DNA from: Bacteroidota bacterium
GTDB lineage: Bacteria; Bacteroidota; Bacteroidia; NS11-12g; UBA955
Direction of reading: 5' to 3'
Length of the DNA: 37,468 bases
NCBI GenBank assembly: GCA_025354385.1
Contig: JANXMZ010000070.1
Span: forward strand, 1-37,468
In this document: one piece after another, positions 1-9,125 of the stretch
How positions within the stretch are numbered: the stretch's first letter is position 1
Layout: the number at the start of each line of letters is the position of its first letter
Translations under genes and position numbers: made by a program
The notes under the pieces: model-generated
Told to the model about the DNA's origin: nothing
The model's database searches: none
What the model saw: only the letters and a program-made list of their open reading frames with translations

Positions 1-1
1 C

Positions 2-112
2 AATGCATCTGCTGAATCTTTTAATGCTAAGATTAAAGCTTTTAGAGCACAGCATAGAGGGGTAAGGAATATCAATTTCTTCCTCTTCCGATTGGCCAAA
101 TTATATGCCTAG
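2..112 (+). CDS. ISL3-like transposase, C-terminal fragment (runs off the left edge)
   Basis: An open frame enters from the left edge and stops at TAG 110-112, giving 36 residues that begin NASAESFNAKIKAF and end FFLFRLAKLYA. I recognise this as the extreme C-terminus of Bacteroidota transposases of the ISL3 (ISAon1-like) type, in which the ESFN...K motif carries the last acidic residue of the DDE catalytic core. The rest of the element lies outside the window, so whether the transposase is intact is unknown. The 20-25 bp after the stop (about 113-135) probably belong to the IS end, but without the opposite end the inverted repeat cannot be defined. Family assignment is from remembered motif shape only. 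Confidence 0.7.
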   Translation, partial: NASAESFNAKIKAFRAQHRGVRNINFFLFRLAKLYA

Positions 113-251
113 CCCACAACTTTTGGTCTTGATCCAATATTTTATGTTAGCCTTTTAACCAGCAGTTCCGAATAAACTATTTAATGAAATTGAATGCCTT
201 ATCAATTTTATTTATTAACCTATAAGTAATGATTTCGTGTCTTTAAACGAT

Positions 252-259
252 TAAATTTG
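252..259 (+). promoter_or_regulatory. Bacteroidota -7 box for the peroxiredoxin gene
   Basis: TAAATTTG matches the Bacteroidota -7 consensus TAnnTTTG and lies 20 nt before the ATG at 280. No convincing -33 TTTG is seen at the usual distance. Confidence 0.5.
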
Positions 260-279
260 CGCCATAATTACAATACATT

Positions 280-909
280 ATGAGCTTAAGAATAGGAGAC
301 ATCGCACCCAACTTTACTTCAGATAGCAGCAAAGGTACCATCAATTTCTACGACTATCTTGGCGATAGCTGGGGATTAATTTTTTCTCACCCTGCAGACT
401 ACACCCCTGTTTGCACAACCGAACTAGGCGCAACCGCAGCACTCAATGGCGAATTCGAAAAAAGAAACGTGAAGGTAATTGCCTTAAGCGTAGATTCGGC
501 CGATTCGCATTTAAAATGGATCAATGACATTAATGAAACCCAAGGCGTTCATGTAGATTTCCCAATTATTGCCGATGAAAGCAAGCAAGTGGCCGAATTA
601 TATGATATGATTCACCCCAATGCTAGTGCAACAGCTACTGTGCGTTCTGTTTTTGTTATTGCTCCTGATAAAAGCATTAAAATGACCATGACTTACCCTA
701 TGAGTGCTGGTCGCAATTTTAATGAAATATTGCGCGTAATCGATAGCTTGCAACTGAGCGCAAAATACAGTGTAGCCACACCCGCTAATTGGAAAAATGG
801 TGATGATGTAATCATTTCCCTTGCCGTAAAGGATGAGGATGCTGCCATCAAATTTCCGGGTTACAAAACCATTAAACCTTATTTAAGAACTACACCGCAA
901 CCAAAATAA
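280..909 (+). CDS. 1-Cys peroxiredoxin (Prx6-type)
   Basis: This 209-residue protein is a cytosolic thiol peroxidase that reduces hydrogen peroxide and organic hydroperoxides. The peroxidatic-site motif is HPADYTPVCTTE with Cys45. It is the only cysteine in the whole protein, which together with the long C-terminal domain (about residues 150-209, including GYKTIKPYLR) points to the 1-Cys Prx6 subfamily and excludes 2-Cys AhpC/Tsa types. The usual length for this subfamily is about 210-220 residues, so the gene appears complete. It is monocistronic: a -7 box lies 20 nt upstream and a strong hairpin terminator 42 nt downstream. The reductant partner cannot be told from this window. Confidence 0.93.
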   Translation: MSLRIGDIAPNFTSDSSKGTINFYDYLGDSWGLIFSHPADYTPVCTTELGATAALNGEFEKRNVKVIALSVDSADSHLKWINDINETQGVHVDFPIIADESKQVAELYDMIHPNASATATVRSVFVIAPDKSIKMTMTYPMSAGRNFNEILRVIDSLQLSAKYSVATPANWKNGDDVIISLAVKDEDAAIKFPGYKTIKPYLRTTPQPK

Positions 910-950
910 GCCTCCATTCTTTTATCCGACAAATTGAAACTTTGGTCTAT

Positions 951-996
951 AAACTTAGGAAACTTTTAGCATTAAATTTGTTTCCTAAGTTTTTTT
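951..996 (+). terminator. Rho-independent terminator after the peroxiredoxin gene
   Basis: A perfect 13-bp stem (AAACTTAGGAAAC at 951-963 with GTTTCCTAAGTTT at 980-992), a 16-nt AT-rich loop and a T-run to 996. It separates the peroxiredoxin from the efflux operon. Confidence 0.85.
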
Positions 997-1025
997 GATA
1001 TTATTTTGCGTCACTTTATTCGTAA

Positions 1026-1643
1026 ATGCTTCAAAGAATCTGTCAGATATCACAAAAATTATTCATGCGTTACGGCATACGCAGTATAACCATGGATGAT
1101 GTTGCCAAGGAACTCAGCATCTCAAAGAAAACCCTTTATCAATATGTTGAAGATAAGGATGACCTTGTTAAAAAAACCATCCACATTCACCTGGAGGAAA
1201 TAGATCAAATGGTGCAAGCAGTTATGTCTAAAGAAGAAAATGCTATTCAGCAAATTCTTAAAATAGCAGACATGATGCTGGGCATCAATAAAGAAGTTAG
1301 CAAAGGCTTGCTTTTTGATTTGAAGAAATTCCATCCGGATACATTTAAACAACTAAACGACCACCGCGAGAGAACCATGTTTGCCCAAATTTCACAAAAC
1401 CTGCACACAGGCATCAAACAAAAATTGTATCGCAAAGATTTAAATGTGGAATTAACTGCTGGGTTATACATGGCCCTTGTTTATAGCTGTGTTGATAGTG
1501 AAATAAACATACTCAATACCAAGCCTTTTTCTGAAAGATATGCAGCATTAATCAATTACCATTTCCATGCTGTATGCAATGAAGAAGGCATTCGATACTT
1601 TAATAAAAATAAAAAATCATTAACCAATATCAACCTGCAATAA
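1026..1643 (+). CDS. TetR/AcrR-family transcriptional regulator
   Basis: This 205-residue protein has an N-terminal TetR helix-turn-helix at about residues 8-50, visible in the run FMRYGIRSITMDDVAKELSI followed by SKKTLYQYVEDKDDL. The remaining all-helical part is the variable ligand-binding and dimerisation domain. The gene is the first of a four-gene efflux operon: its TAA shares one base with the ATG of the TolC-like gene at 1643. Such regulators typically repress their own efflux operon and release DNA on binding a pump substrate. A near-consensus -7 box (TTATTTTG, 1001-1008) lies 17 nt upstream of the ATG. The inducer cannot be inferred. Confidence 0.9.
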   Translation: MLQRICQISQKLFMRYGIRSITMDDVAKELSISKKTLYQYVEDKDDLVKKTIHIHLEEIDQMVQAVMSKEENAIQQILKIADMMLGINKEVSKGLLFDLKKFHPDTFKQLNDHRERTMFAQISQNLHTGIKQKLYRKDLNVELTAGLYMALVYSCVDSEINILNTKPFSERYAALINYHFHAVCNEEGIRYFNKNKKSLTNINLQ

Positions 1644-2971
1644 TGAAACTCAAATTGCTATTCGTATTTATTCTGGCCACTAGTGCTCAACTATACAGTC
1701 AGAACAAACCTGCCAAAACTGGCGACTCACTCTCCTTTACGCTTCAACAGGCCATTGATTATGCCATTGCCAACAACCCCAATTACAAAAATGCAATTGC
1801 AGATGTAGCATACGCACAACAACAGGTAAAAGAAGTTACTGCCATTGGTATTCCTCAAGCCAAAGTGCAAGTGCAAATGCAAGATGCTATACAAAAACAA
1901 GTTTTTGTATTTCCAGTAAATGGCACTCCAACTCCTATTAGAATAGGTAATAAATATACCACTACTGCTGCATTGAATGTTACGTGGCTAATGGCAGATG
2001 GTTCTTACTTTTTGGGTTTGAAAGCTGCCAAGGAATTTACTGAAATGTCTAGAAAACTTGCCTATAAAAGTGAGTTGGATATCCGTACGGATGTGTCAAA
2101 AACATATTTTATGGCGCTTATTACTTTGGAAAACATAAAATTAGTAGGCAATAGTTACAACACTATTAATTCTCTTTACAATCAAACAGTGGCTCTGAAT
2201 AATGAAGGTGTTGCAGAGGCTTTGGATGTAGATCGTTTGAAATTACAACTCAACAATGTGAGCATCACTAGACATAAACTAGATGACCAATACCAAATAG
2301 TGTTGGCCTTATTAAAGTCGAAAATGGGTATGAGCCCAGATCAACCAATGAAATTGACGGACGATATTAACCAAATTAACGAACGCTACGTTGTTGGAGA
2401 TACAACAGATTTAAAATTCAACAACCGTGCAGAATATCAAATTTTACAACAGCAATTGGTGTTGAATAAATACGATGTAAAACGTTACCAATACGGCAAA
2501 TATCCTACATTAGCAAGTGCTTTCACTTACCAGCAAAGCACATTTGGCGAAAAAATAAATTACAGTAAATGGTATGACAACTACTTTTTAGCCTTGCAAT
2601 TAAGCGTCCCAATTTTTAGTGGGTTTGCCAATGACGCTAAAATCCAGAAAGCTAAAATTACCCAAATTAAAACAGAAAATTCCATTGCCAATGTAGAAAA
2701 CCTCTTGAGCCTTGAAGTATTTCAAGCCAAACAAAAATACTTGCGTGCAGAAGAATATGTTTTGCAACAAAAAGAAAACATGGCCTTGGCAGATAAAATT
2801 GTCAATACAACCACGATTAAATACAAAGAAGGTGTAGGCAGCAATTTAGAAATTACAACCGCCACCCAAGACCAAAAAACAGCGCAAACTAATTACCTCA
2901 ACGCCTTATACGACTTGCTAATTGCAAAATTGGACTACAATCAAGCCATGGGACAAATAACCAAATTTTAA
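1643..2971 (+). CDS. TolC-family outer membrane efflux protein
   Basis: This 442-residue protein has a signal peptide (about residues 1-20, ending in QLYSQ) followed by two long helical repeats typical of the outer membrane efflux protein (OEP) family. The family's usual length is 430-480 residues. Typical features are the N-terminal LQQAIDYAIANNPNYKNA segment and a second repeat with YKEGVGSNLEITTATQD near residues 393-409. It forms the outer-membrane channel of the tripartite RND pump encoded by the next two genes. It overlaps the tetR stop by one base and is followed after 27 nt by the adaptor gene, so it is translated from the same mRNA. Confidence 0.93.
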   Translation: MKLKLLFVFILATSAQLYSQNKPAKTGDSLSFTLQQAIDYAIANNPNYKNAIADVAYAQQQVKEVTAIGIPQAKVQVQMQDAIQKQVFVFPVNGTPTPIRIGNKYTTTAALNVTWLMADGSYFLGLKAAKEFTEMSRKLAYKSELDIRTDVSKTYFMALITLENIKLVGNSYNTINSLYNQTVALNNEGVAEALDVDRLKLQLNNVSITRHKLDDQYQIVLALLKSKMGMSPDQPMKLTDDINQINERYVVGDTTDLKFNNRAEYQILQQQLVLNKYDVKRYQYGKYPTLASAFTYQQSTFGEKINYSKWYDNYFLALQLSVPIFSGFANDAKIQKAKITQIKTENSIANVENLLSLEVFQAKQKYLRAEEYVLQQKENMALADKIVNTTTIKYKEGVGSNLEITTATQDQKTAQTNYLNALYDLLIAKLDYNQAMGQITKF

Positions 2972-2998
2972 ACTTACAAAAAAAAAATAATCACAAAA

Positions 2999-4117
2999 AT
3001 GAAGACTTTATTTTCCATCATTATTTCAGCCCTATTATTAACAGCTTGTGGCAATAGTGATCAATTAACCACGAAGAAAAAAGAACTTGAAACTTTAAAA
3101 GCAGATGCCAAAACCATTGCTGATAAAATCAAAACACTTGAAGCATTAATTGCTAAATTGGATACCAATGTTAAAAAAGAAAAAACGTCCGAAGTAAGCA
3201 CTATGGCCTTAACATCGAGTATTTTTAAAACTTATATTGAAATTCAAGGAAGAGTAGATGCAGATGAAAATGTTTCATTAGCACCGCAAATGCCCGGCAT
3301 GATAACTCGTATCAATGTAAAAGTTGGTGACGAAGTTTCTAAAGGTTCGGTACTTGCCGAAACAGATGCTAGCGCTACCTTACAGCAAATTTCTGATTTG
3401 CAAACCAACTTAGAACTTGCCAAACAAGTTTTCCAAAAACAACAAAATTTATGGAATCAGAAAATTGGTACCGAAGTACAATACTTACAATCCAAAGCCA
3501 CTAAGGAAAGTCTTGAGAAAAAAATGGTTTTATTACAAGAACAAGTGCGCATGACTAAAATTATTTCCCCTATCTCAGGAACCGTAGATGCTGTTAATAT
3601 TAAACTAGGACAACAAGTTGCTCCAGGCATGAGTGCCATTAATGTGGTGAACTTTGCCCATTTAAAAGTAAAAGCGGATGTTGCAGAAACCTACTCCACA
3701 CGCGTTAAAACAGGTAATGAAGTTTTGATTTATTTTCCAGATATTAATGATTCTGTTCAATCAAAAGTTAATTATGCTTCGCGCGCTATCAATGTTCTAA
3801 CACGAACTTTTGGTGTCGAAATATTGCTTGCTAACAATAAGAACTATCATCCTAACATGGTGGCTAAAATTAAAATCAACGATTACCAATCAGCCAAACC
3901 TGAATTAATTTTACCAATTAAATACATACAAAAAGGTGCTACTGAAAATTATGTATTGATATTGGAAAACGGTATTGCAGTTAAGAAAATTGTGAGTATT
4001 AATCGCGAGTATAATGGCTATGCTCAAATTACAGAAGGACTTAAAGAAGGCGATATGATTATTACCGAAGGTTACGACATTATTAACGAAGGCGATAAAA
4101 TTATTGCGAAAAAATAA
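2999..4117 (+). CDS. RND efflux periplasmic adaptor lipoprotein (HlyD/AcrA-like)
   Basis: This 372-residue membrane fusion protein starts with a lipoprotein signal: the lipobox LLTAC places the lipidated cysteine at residue 17. A coiled-coil stretch (about residues 25-60, KKKELETLKADAKTIADKIK) comes next. The biotinyl-lipoyl-like segment is visible as VSLAPQMPGMITRINVKVGD, followed by the helical hairpin and the second lipoyl half ISPISGTVDAVNIKLGQQVAPG. The C-terminal beta domain ends with ITEGLKEGDMIITEG. It links the inner-membrane pump to the TolC channel. It sits 27 nt after the channel gene and 18 nt before the pump gene, in the usual order of Bacteroidota efflux operons. Confidence 0.93.
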   Translation: MKTLFSIIISALLLTACGNSDQLTTKKKELETLKADAKTIADKIKTLEALIAKLDTNVKKEKTSEVSTMALTSSIFKTYIEIQGRVDADENVSLAPQMPGMITRINVKVGDEVSKGSVLAETDASATLQQISDLQTNLELAKQVFQKQQNLWNQKIGTEVQYLQSKATKESLEKKMVLLQEQVRMTKIISPISGTVDAVNIKLGQQVAPGMSAINVVNFAHLKVKADVAETYSTRVKTGNEVLIYFPDINDSVQSKVNYASRAINVLTRTFGVEILLANNKNYHPNMVAKIKINDYQSAKPELILPIKYIQKGATENYVLILENGIAVKKIVSINREYNGYAQITEGLKEGDMIITEGYDIINEGDKIIAKK

Positions 4118-4135
4118 CCCCCAAACATCTATAAT

Positions 4136-7100
4136 ATGTTAGATAAAATAAAAGAATTTAAACCCTCGAGTTGGGCCATAGATAATAAGATTACCATTTA
4201 TTTGGTAACCATCTTTATATCGCTTGCGGGTATTATGGCATACAACTCATTGCCAAAGGAAAACTTCCCCGACATTACAGTTCCTACCATTTATATCAAC
4301 ACCATTAATGGGGGCAACTCTCCAACCAATATTGAAAACACGATTACCAAGCCAATTGAAAAAAGATTAAAGGCGCAATCCGGTGTTAAAAAATTCAATA
4401 GTACTTCCTTACAAGATGTATCGGTCATTACAGTAGAGTTTCATACCGATGTTAAGGTAGAAGTAGCTAAGCAGCGTGTAAAAGATGCAGTGGATGCCGC
4501 CCGTGGCGACATGCCCGCTACACTTACAAAGGAGCCAATGATAAAAGAGGTGGCATTCTCAGAAATGCCAATCATGTACATCAATATTGCTGGTGAATAT
4601 GACTTAAAGAAACTTAAAAAATATGCTGAAGATTTACAAGACCGCGTAGAAGGTTTAAGAGAAATTACAGAAGTAAAACTTGTAGGTGCGCTTGAACGCG
4701 AAATACAAGTAAATATTGATGTTTATAAACTACAAGCGGCTCAATTAACATTGGGTGATGTTCAACGGGCCATTGCTCAGGAAAACATGACTATCAACGG
4801 TGGAAGTGTTCCTATCAATGGCATGAAACCAACCTTGAGTATCAAGAGTGAATTTCAGGACCCTAAAGAAATTGAGAATATCATTGTAAGTTCTGCTTCT
4901 GGTGCTAAACTATTCATTAAAGATTTTGCAGAAGTAAAAGATTCATACAAAGAGAAAGAATCTTACTCTAGCTCCAACGGAAAAAATGTAATAACACTGA
5001 ATGTTATTAAACGCTCTGGCGAGAACTTAATTGAGGCAGCAGATAAGATTCAAAAAATAATTGCCGATATGAAGAAAACTGAATTCCCTAAAGGGTTGGA
5101 AGTTACTGTAAGTGGCGACCAAAGTAATAAAACAAAAGTGATGTTGGCAGATTTGATTAACACCATTATTATTGGCTTTATTTTGGTAACCATTGTATTG
5201 ATGTTCTTCATGGGTGTTACCAATGCTCTATTTGTAGCCCTCTCTGTGCCACTCTCAATGTTTATTGCATTCTTAATAATGCCTAGTATTGGCTTTACAT
5301 TCAACATGATGGTGCTCTTCTCCTTTATTCTCGCCTTGGGTATAGTGGTAGACGATGCCATTGTTGTAATTGAAAATACGCATAGGCTTTTTGACAATGG
5401 AAAACGAGATATTAAAACAGCCGCTAAAATGGCAGTAGGTGAAGTGTTTCTGCCTGTGCTTTCAGGAACTATTACGACATTGGCGCCATTCATTCCATTG
5501 GTATTCTGGAGCGGTATTATTGGCAAGTTTATGTACTTTATTCCTGTAACGCTGATAATATCTTTACTCGCTTCCTTGTTTGTTGCTTATATTATTAATC
5601 CAGTATTTGCTGTAGATTTTATGAAGTCGCACGAAGAAGAGGCTAAACAATATGGCAAGCTAACACGCAAAGCGCGTCTTCAATTATTGCTTTATGGTGT
5701 AGTTGCCTTAATCGCATATGGTTCTCACAACATTGGTGCAGGAAATTTTGTAGTGTTCTTAGCCTTCTTCCTAGTATTGAATCGTTTGTGGTTGTACAAA
5801 GTGATAGAGGCATGGCAGTTCCGCATTTGGCCGGGCTTTATAAATAAATACACCCGTTTATTAGAGTGGTGTTTGCGCAAACCATGGCGTCCAGTTCTGT
5901 ATGTTATACTATTGTTTATTTTCTCAATATTTTTCTTTGTAGCCCGTGGACCGAAAGTAGTTTTCTTTCCAGGTGGCGACCCAAATAATGTATATGTATA
6001 TGTTAAATTACCTGAGGGTACTGATCCTTCTGTTACCAATGCTGTAATGCGCAAAGTAGAAGCTAAGGTGGCTACGGTTATTAAAAAAGATGACCCTGTT
6101 GTTGAATCAATGATTAGTAATGTTACTATTGGTGTTACAGACCCTAGAGATGGCGATATGAATTCGTATCCCAATAAAGGTAAAATTGCCATTGCATTTG
6201 TTGAATTCGAAAAACGACACGGAGTTTCAACAAGTGATTATTTGAAAAAATTACAAGCACTGCAATGGGAAATACCCGCAGCAGAAATTGTAGTGAACAA
6301 AGAAGCAAGTGGACCGCCAACACCTAAGCCAATTAGTTTGGAAATTATAGGCGAAGATTTTGATGCACTCGTTAACAATGCCGACAATTTGCGCAAGTAT
6401 TTGAACAATGCAAAAATTGATGGTGTGGACAATCTTAAATCGGATTTTGTGAGTAATAAACCTGAAATAGTATTTGATATAGACCGTGAACGCGCGCTAA
6501 GAGAAGGTATTTCTGCATACGCTTTGGCCATGGAAATACGTGGTGCTGTTTATGGTATCGAGGCTTCCAAATTCCGCGATGTGGATGATGAGTATCCTAT
6601 TCAATTGCGTTACAAATCAGATCAACGCATAGACATTGAAACCCTGCGCAACTTAAAAATAACTTACCGTGACATGAACATGGGTGGTGTGGTAAGAAGC
6701 GTTCCTGTATCTGCTTTCTGCAATGTGAGATATGATTACACCTATGCTGGTATCAAACGCAAAAACGACAAACGTGTTATTACTTTATCATCTGATGTTA
6801 AAGAAGGATTTAATCCAAATGAAGTGGTTGCCAAAGTGCAAGCCGCAATGGAAACATACAAACCACAAGGCGATGTAGAAATTAAATTTTCTGGCGACAA
6901 AGAAGAACAACAAGCTACTATGAGTTTCCTAGGAGGCGCTATGTTAACAGCTGTTGGCTTAATGATGCTAGTATTGGTTGGCTTGTTCAATTCATTGGGT
7001 AAACCATTAATCATCCTTTCGGAAATTGTATTGAGTATCGTTGGTGTACTGATTGGTGTTTCTATTTTTAAAATGGAGATGAGTATTGTAATGACCGGTG

Positions 7101-7600
7101 TGGGTATTATTGCCTTAGGTGGTATAGTGGTTCGGAACGGTATTCTATTGGTAGAGTTTGCAGAGTTCTCACGCGAAGGTGGTATGAGTCTTTACGATGC
7201 AACCTTAGAAGCTGGCCGTACACGTATGACACCCGTAATATTAACAGCTACTGCGGCTATCTTGGGATTAATTCCTTTGGCAGTTGGGTTGAATATTAAC
7301 TTCGGCACTTTGTTAACTGAATTGAATCCACATATTTTCTTTGGTGGCGATAACGTAACATTCTTTGGCCCTCTGAGTTGGACTATGATTTTTGGTTTGT
7401 TCTTTGCCACTATGTTAACGTTGTTATTAATCCCAAGCATGTACTTAATTACAGAGAGATTGAAACGCAAATCAATTATTATTTTAAACCATTTTGATTT
7501 GCCAAAGATGTTAATGTATATACCATTCTTTATTCTTGTTATGCGCTTTGTGCTTTGGTTGAAAAAAACCAAACTAGATTATGGCAATTTAGATTACTAA
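4136..7600 (+). CDS. RND-family efflux transporter (AcrB/MexB-like inner membrane pump)
   Basis: This 1154-residue proton-driven pump carries the hallmarks of the RND superfamily: an N-terminal helix, the porter region beginning PKENFPDITVPTIYI, transmembrane segment 4 with GIVVDDAIVVIEN (about residues 401-413, the Asp pair that relays protons), and a repeated second half with a GGIVVRNGILLVEF segment near residue 1000. At 1154 residues it is longer than the approximately 1040 typical of AcrB. The excess is an extra hydrophobic region between the two halves (about residues 515-560, containing LLLYGVVALIAYGS and FVVFLAFFLVL) and a C-terminal membrane-like tail (YIPFFILVMRFVLWL). The DD motif fits the hydrophobe/amphiphile efflux branch more than the heavy-metal branch, but the substrate is unknown. 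It is the last gene of the operon and is followed by a terminator. Confidence 0.93.
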   Translation: MLDKIKEFKPSSWAIDNKITIYLVTIFISLAGIMAYNSLPKENFPDITVPTIYINTINGGNSPTNIENTITKPIEKRLKAQSGVKKFNSTSLQDVSVITVEFHTDVKVEVAKQRVKDAVDAARGDMPATLTKEPMIKEVAFSEMPIMYINIAGEYDLKKLKKYAEDLQDRVEGLREITEVKLVGALEREIQVNIDVYKLQAAQLTLGDVQRAIAQENMTINGGSVPINGMKPTLSIKSEFQDPKEIENIIVSSASGAKLFIKDFAEVKDSYKEKESYSSSNGKNVITLNVIKRSGENLIEAADKIQKIIADMKKTEFPKGLEVTVSGDQSNKTKVMLADLINTIIIGFILVTIVLMFFMGVTNALFVALSVPLSMFIAFLIMPSIGFTFNMMVLFSFILALGIVVDDAIVVIENTHRLFDNGKRDIKTAAKMAVGEVFLPVLSGTITTLAPFIPLVFWSGIIGKFMYFIPVTLIISLLASLFVAYIINPVFAVDFMKSHEEEAKQYGKLTRKARLQLLLYGVVALIAYGSHNIGAGNFVVFLAFFLVLNRLWLYKVIEAWQFRIWPGFINKYTRLLEWCLRKPWRPVLYVILLFIFSIFFFVARGPKVVFFPGGDPNNVYVYVKLPEGTDPSVTNAVMRKVEAKVATVIKKDDPVVESMISNVTIGVTDPRDGDMNSYPNKGKIAIAFVEFEKRHGVSTSDYLKKLQALQWEIPAAEIVVNKEASGPPTPKPISLEIIGEDFDALVNNADNLRKYLNNAKIDGVDNLKSDFVSNKPEIVFDIDRERALREGISAYALAMEIRGAVYGIEASKFRDVDDEYPIQLRYKSDQRIDIETLRNLKITYRDMNMGGVVRSVPVSAFCNVRYDYTYAGIKRKNDKRVITLSSDVKEGFNPNEVVAKVQAAMETYKPQGDVEIKFSGDKEEQQATMSFLGGAMLTAVGLMMLVLVGLFNSLGKPLIILSEIVLSIVGVLIGVSIFKMEMSIVMTGVGIIALGGIVVRNGILLVEFAEFSREGGMSLYDATLEAGRTRMTPVILTATAAILGLIPLAVGLNINFGTLLTELNPHIFFGGDNVTFFGPLSWTMIFGLFFATMLTLLLIPSMYLITERLKRKSIIILNHFDLPKMLMYIPFFILVMRFVLWLKKTKLDYGNLDY

Positions 7601-7625
7601 ATACAAACAAAATAATACTTTTCGT

Positions 7626-7659
7626 AAACGCCTCTGATTTTCAAATCAGAGGCGTTTTT
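7626..7659 (+). terminator. Rho-independent terminator of the efflux operon
   Basis: The stem AAACGCCTCTGATTT (7626-7640) pairs with AAATCAGAGGCGTTT (7643-7657) and is followed by further T residues. It is a strong hairpin with a GC-rich base. Because the left arm starts with an A-run, it may also work in the opposite direction for the minus-strand WG-repeat gene. Confidence 0.9.
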
Positions 7660-7937
7660 CATTATTGCCAATTTTCTCATTAAAACTTTTTTGCACTTCT
7701 AAAAAATTGATTAGGTTTAGATAATTTCAACCCATTAATCCCTCTTAACCATGAACCCAATGAACAGAAATTATTTCTCCACATCGCAAAAAAAGGCAGA
7801 AATTATTTAAAACACCTATAGAAACAAATTCCCCAAATTAGGATTAAGAAATAGATGTTATCAAATGTTTGGATATTGATTTTGCGAAGGTTAAATATGT
7901 AAAATTGATAAATCTAAATTAAAGTTATATCAGCATT
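7660..7937. other. Intergenic gap between convergent genes
   Basis: These 278 bp, together with the terminator, form a gap of more than 300 bp between the RND gene and the WG-repeat gene. I see no gene. The only structure is a 12-bp direct repeat, CAGAAATTATTT, at 7765-7776 and 7797-7808 (period 32). A 19-codon ATG frame at 7751-7810 spans both copies but has no supporting feature. Confidence 0.5.
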
Positions 7938-9089
7938 TTATTGTTCCACAAAAAACTCTTTCCCTTGAGAATTTATAACACCAAAACGTCCCTGCTTCTT
8001 AACAATTGCATACCCTTTATTAAATGCATCTGCACTCTCATAAATAAATGGAATAATCATTTTGGTATTACTATCGCAATAGCCCCAATATCCTGCTCTG
8101 TTTTGCACTGCCAATAAATGATTGCCGAATGTACCTACACTACTTAATATGGAACTAAAATCGCCCATCACATCATAACTTGAATTGTAGATTCTAACAG
8201 TTGGCAACATATAGCCAATGACGCCTAGAAACATTGAATCGCCCAAATGTTGGGTATAAGAATAAACATGCGAAAAATTGCCCTTCTTATCCATTAAATA
8301 ACGATCGTATGCCAATTGGTTGGCCACATTTACAATGGCTTTTCCATCTATAAATTCTTTTTGATAATTTACATAATCCGTATAATCCTCACCATCACTT
8401 ACAAACTTAGAAAGCACTACATTTCCACTGCTGTCAATAAACTGCAAATTGGTTTTCACGTCTATAGTATTGTTAATAATGGATTTGGTTTCGCAATACA
8501 CTGCGGCCATACCTTCACTAAAAATTCCAGCTGGCCTTAAATTTTCCGCTAACAATAATTCTTTGCCATGCCTATCGATATAAACAAATTTACCATGCCT
8601 TTTAGCCAACAGAAATCCCGATTTAAAATACAAACTAGAAGAATCAAAATCGGGTTCGCGCACCCATTCACCAATGGTATTTATGATACCGCATTTATTC
8701 TTCATCGATACAACCGACAGTCCTTCTGAAAAATTCTCAGCTGCACTAAACACTTTATTAAAAACATTCTTCCCAGTAGAATCAATAAAATACGATTGGT
8801 GGCGCTTGTTGGTTACTGGACATAATCCGAATGAAAATTTACCATACTGCATGTAAGGTTCTGTTATAATTTCACCCTTTGTATTGACGCCATAAAAAAA
8901 ACTATCCTTCTTCACAAAAGCCAAACCGTGTTCATAAAAATCTGCTAAATCGTAAACTGGGTTGACTATTAATTTTCCGGCAGTATCGCTATACCCCCAT
9001 TTCCAGCCCACCCTATAGGGTATCATTTGCGAAAACAATTCTGTATTCAGCAAACACAAGAGTAAAAGCATTAGCCCAATTTTTTTCAT
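7938..9089 (-). CDS. Secreted WG-repeat-containing protein
   Basis: This 383-residue protein has a signal peptide (MKKIGLMLLLLCLLNTELFSQ, cleavage after about residue 21) and a series of WG/KWG beta repeats. The clearest are the first (GWKWGYSDTAGKLIVNPVYD) and the last two (GYWGYCDSNTKMIIPFIYES and GRFGVINSQGKE), with more degenerate copies such as KCGIINTIGEW and GKFVYIDRHGKEL between. WG repeats are common in Bacteroidota exported proteins of unknown function and probably form a propeller- or solenoid-like fold. No T9SS sorting domain is present, so it is probably periplasmic. It lies 36 nt downstream of the methylmalonyl-CoA epimerase gene on the same strand and could be co-transcribed, though a functional link is not obvious. 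Confidence 0.85.
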   Translation of the reverse strand: MKKIGLMLLLLCLLNTELFSQMIPYRVGWKWGYSDTAGKLIVNPVYDLADFYEHGLAFVKKDSFFYGVNTKGEIITEPYMQYGKFSFGLCPVTNKRHQSYFIDSTGKNVFNKVFSAAENFSEGLSVVSMKNKCGIINTIGEWVREPDFDSSSLYFKSGFLLAKRHGKFVYIDRHGKELLLAENLRPAGIFSEGMAAVYCETKSIINNTIDVKTNLQFIDSSGNVVLSKFVSDGEDYTDYVNYQKEFIDGKAIVNVANQLAYDRYLMDKKGNFSHVYSYTQHLGDSMFLGVIGYMLPTVRIYNSSYDVMGDFSSILSSVGTFGNHLLAVQNRAGYWGYCDSNTKMIIPFIYESADAFNKGYAIVKKQGRFGVINSQGKEFFVEQ

Positions 9090-9125
9090 ATAAAAGATAG
9101 AGTCAAATTGAATGCCATTCGTTGC

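Noticed and set aside
5050..6192. Two antisense open frames of 155-158 codons inside the RND gene (5050-5526 and 5725-6192, minus strand)
   Set aside because: They lie wholly opposite a well-conserved pump gene and show only low-complexity hydrophobic or Ser/Thr-rich translations typical of antisense shadow frames, with no promoter or family motif.
7751..7810. 19-codon ATG frame in the gap after the efflux operon
   Set aside because: Too short, no promoter or ribosome site, and spans a 12-bp direct repeat. It could be a relic, but nothing supports translation.
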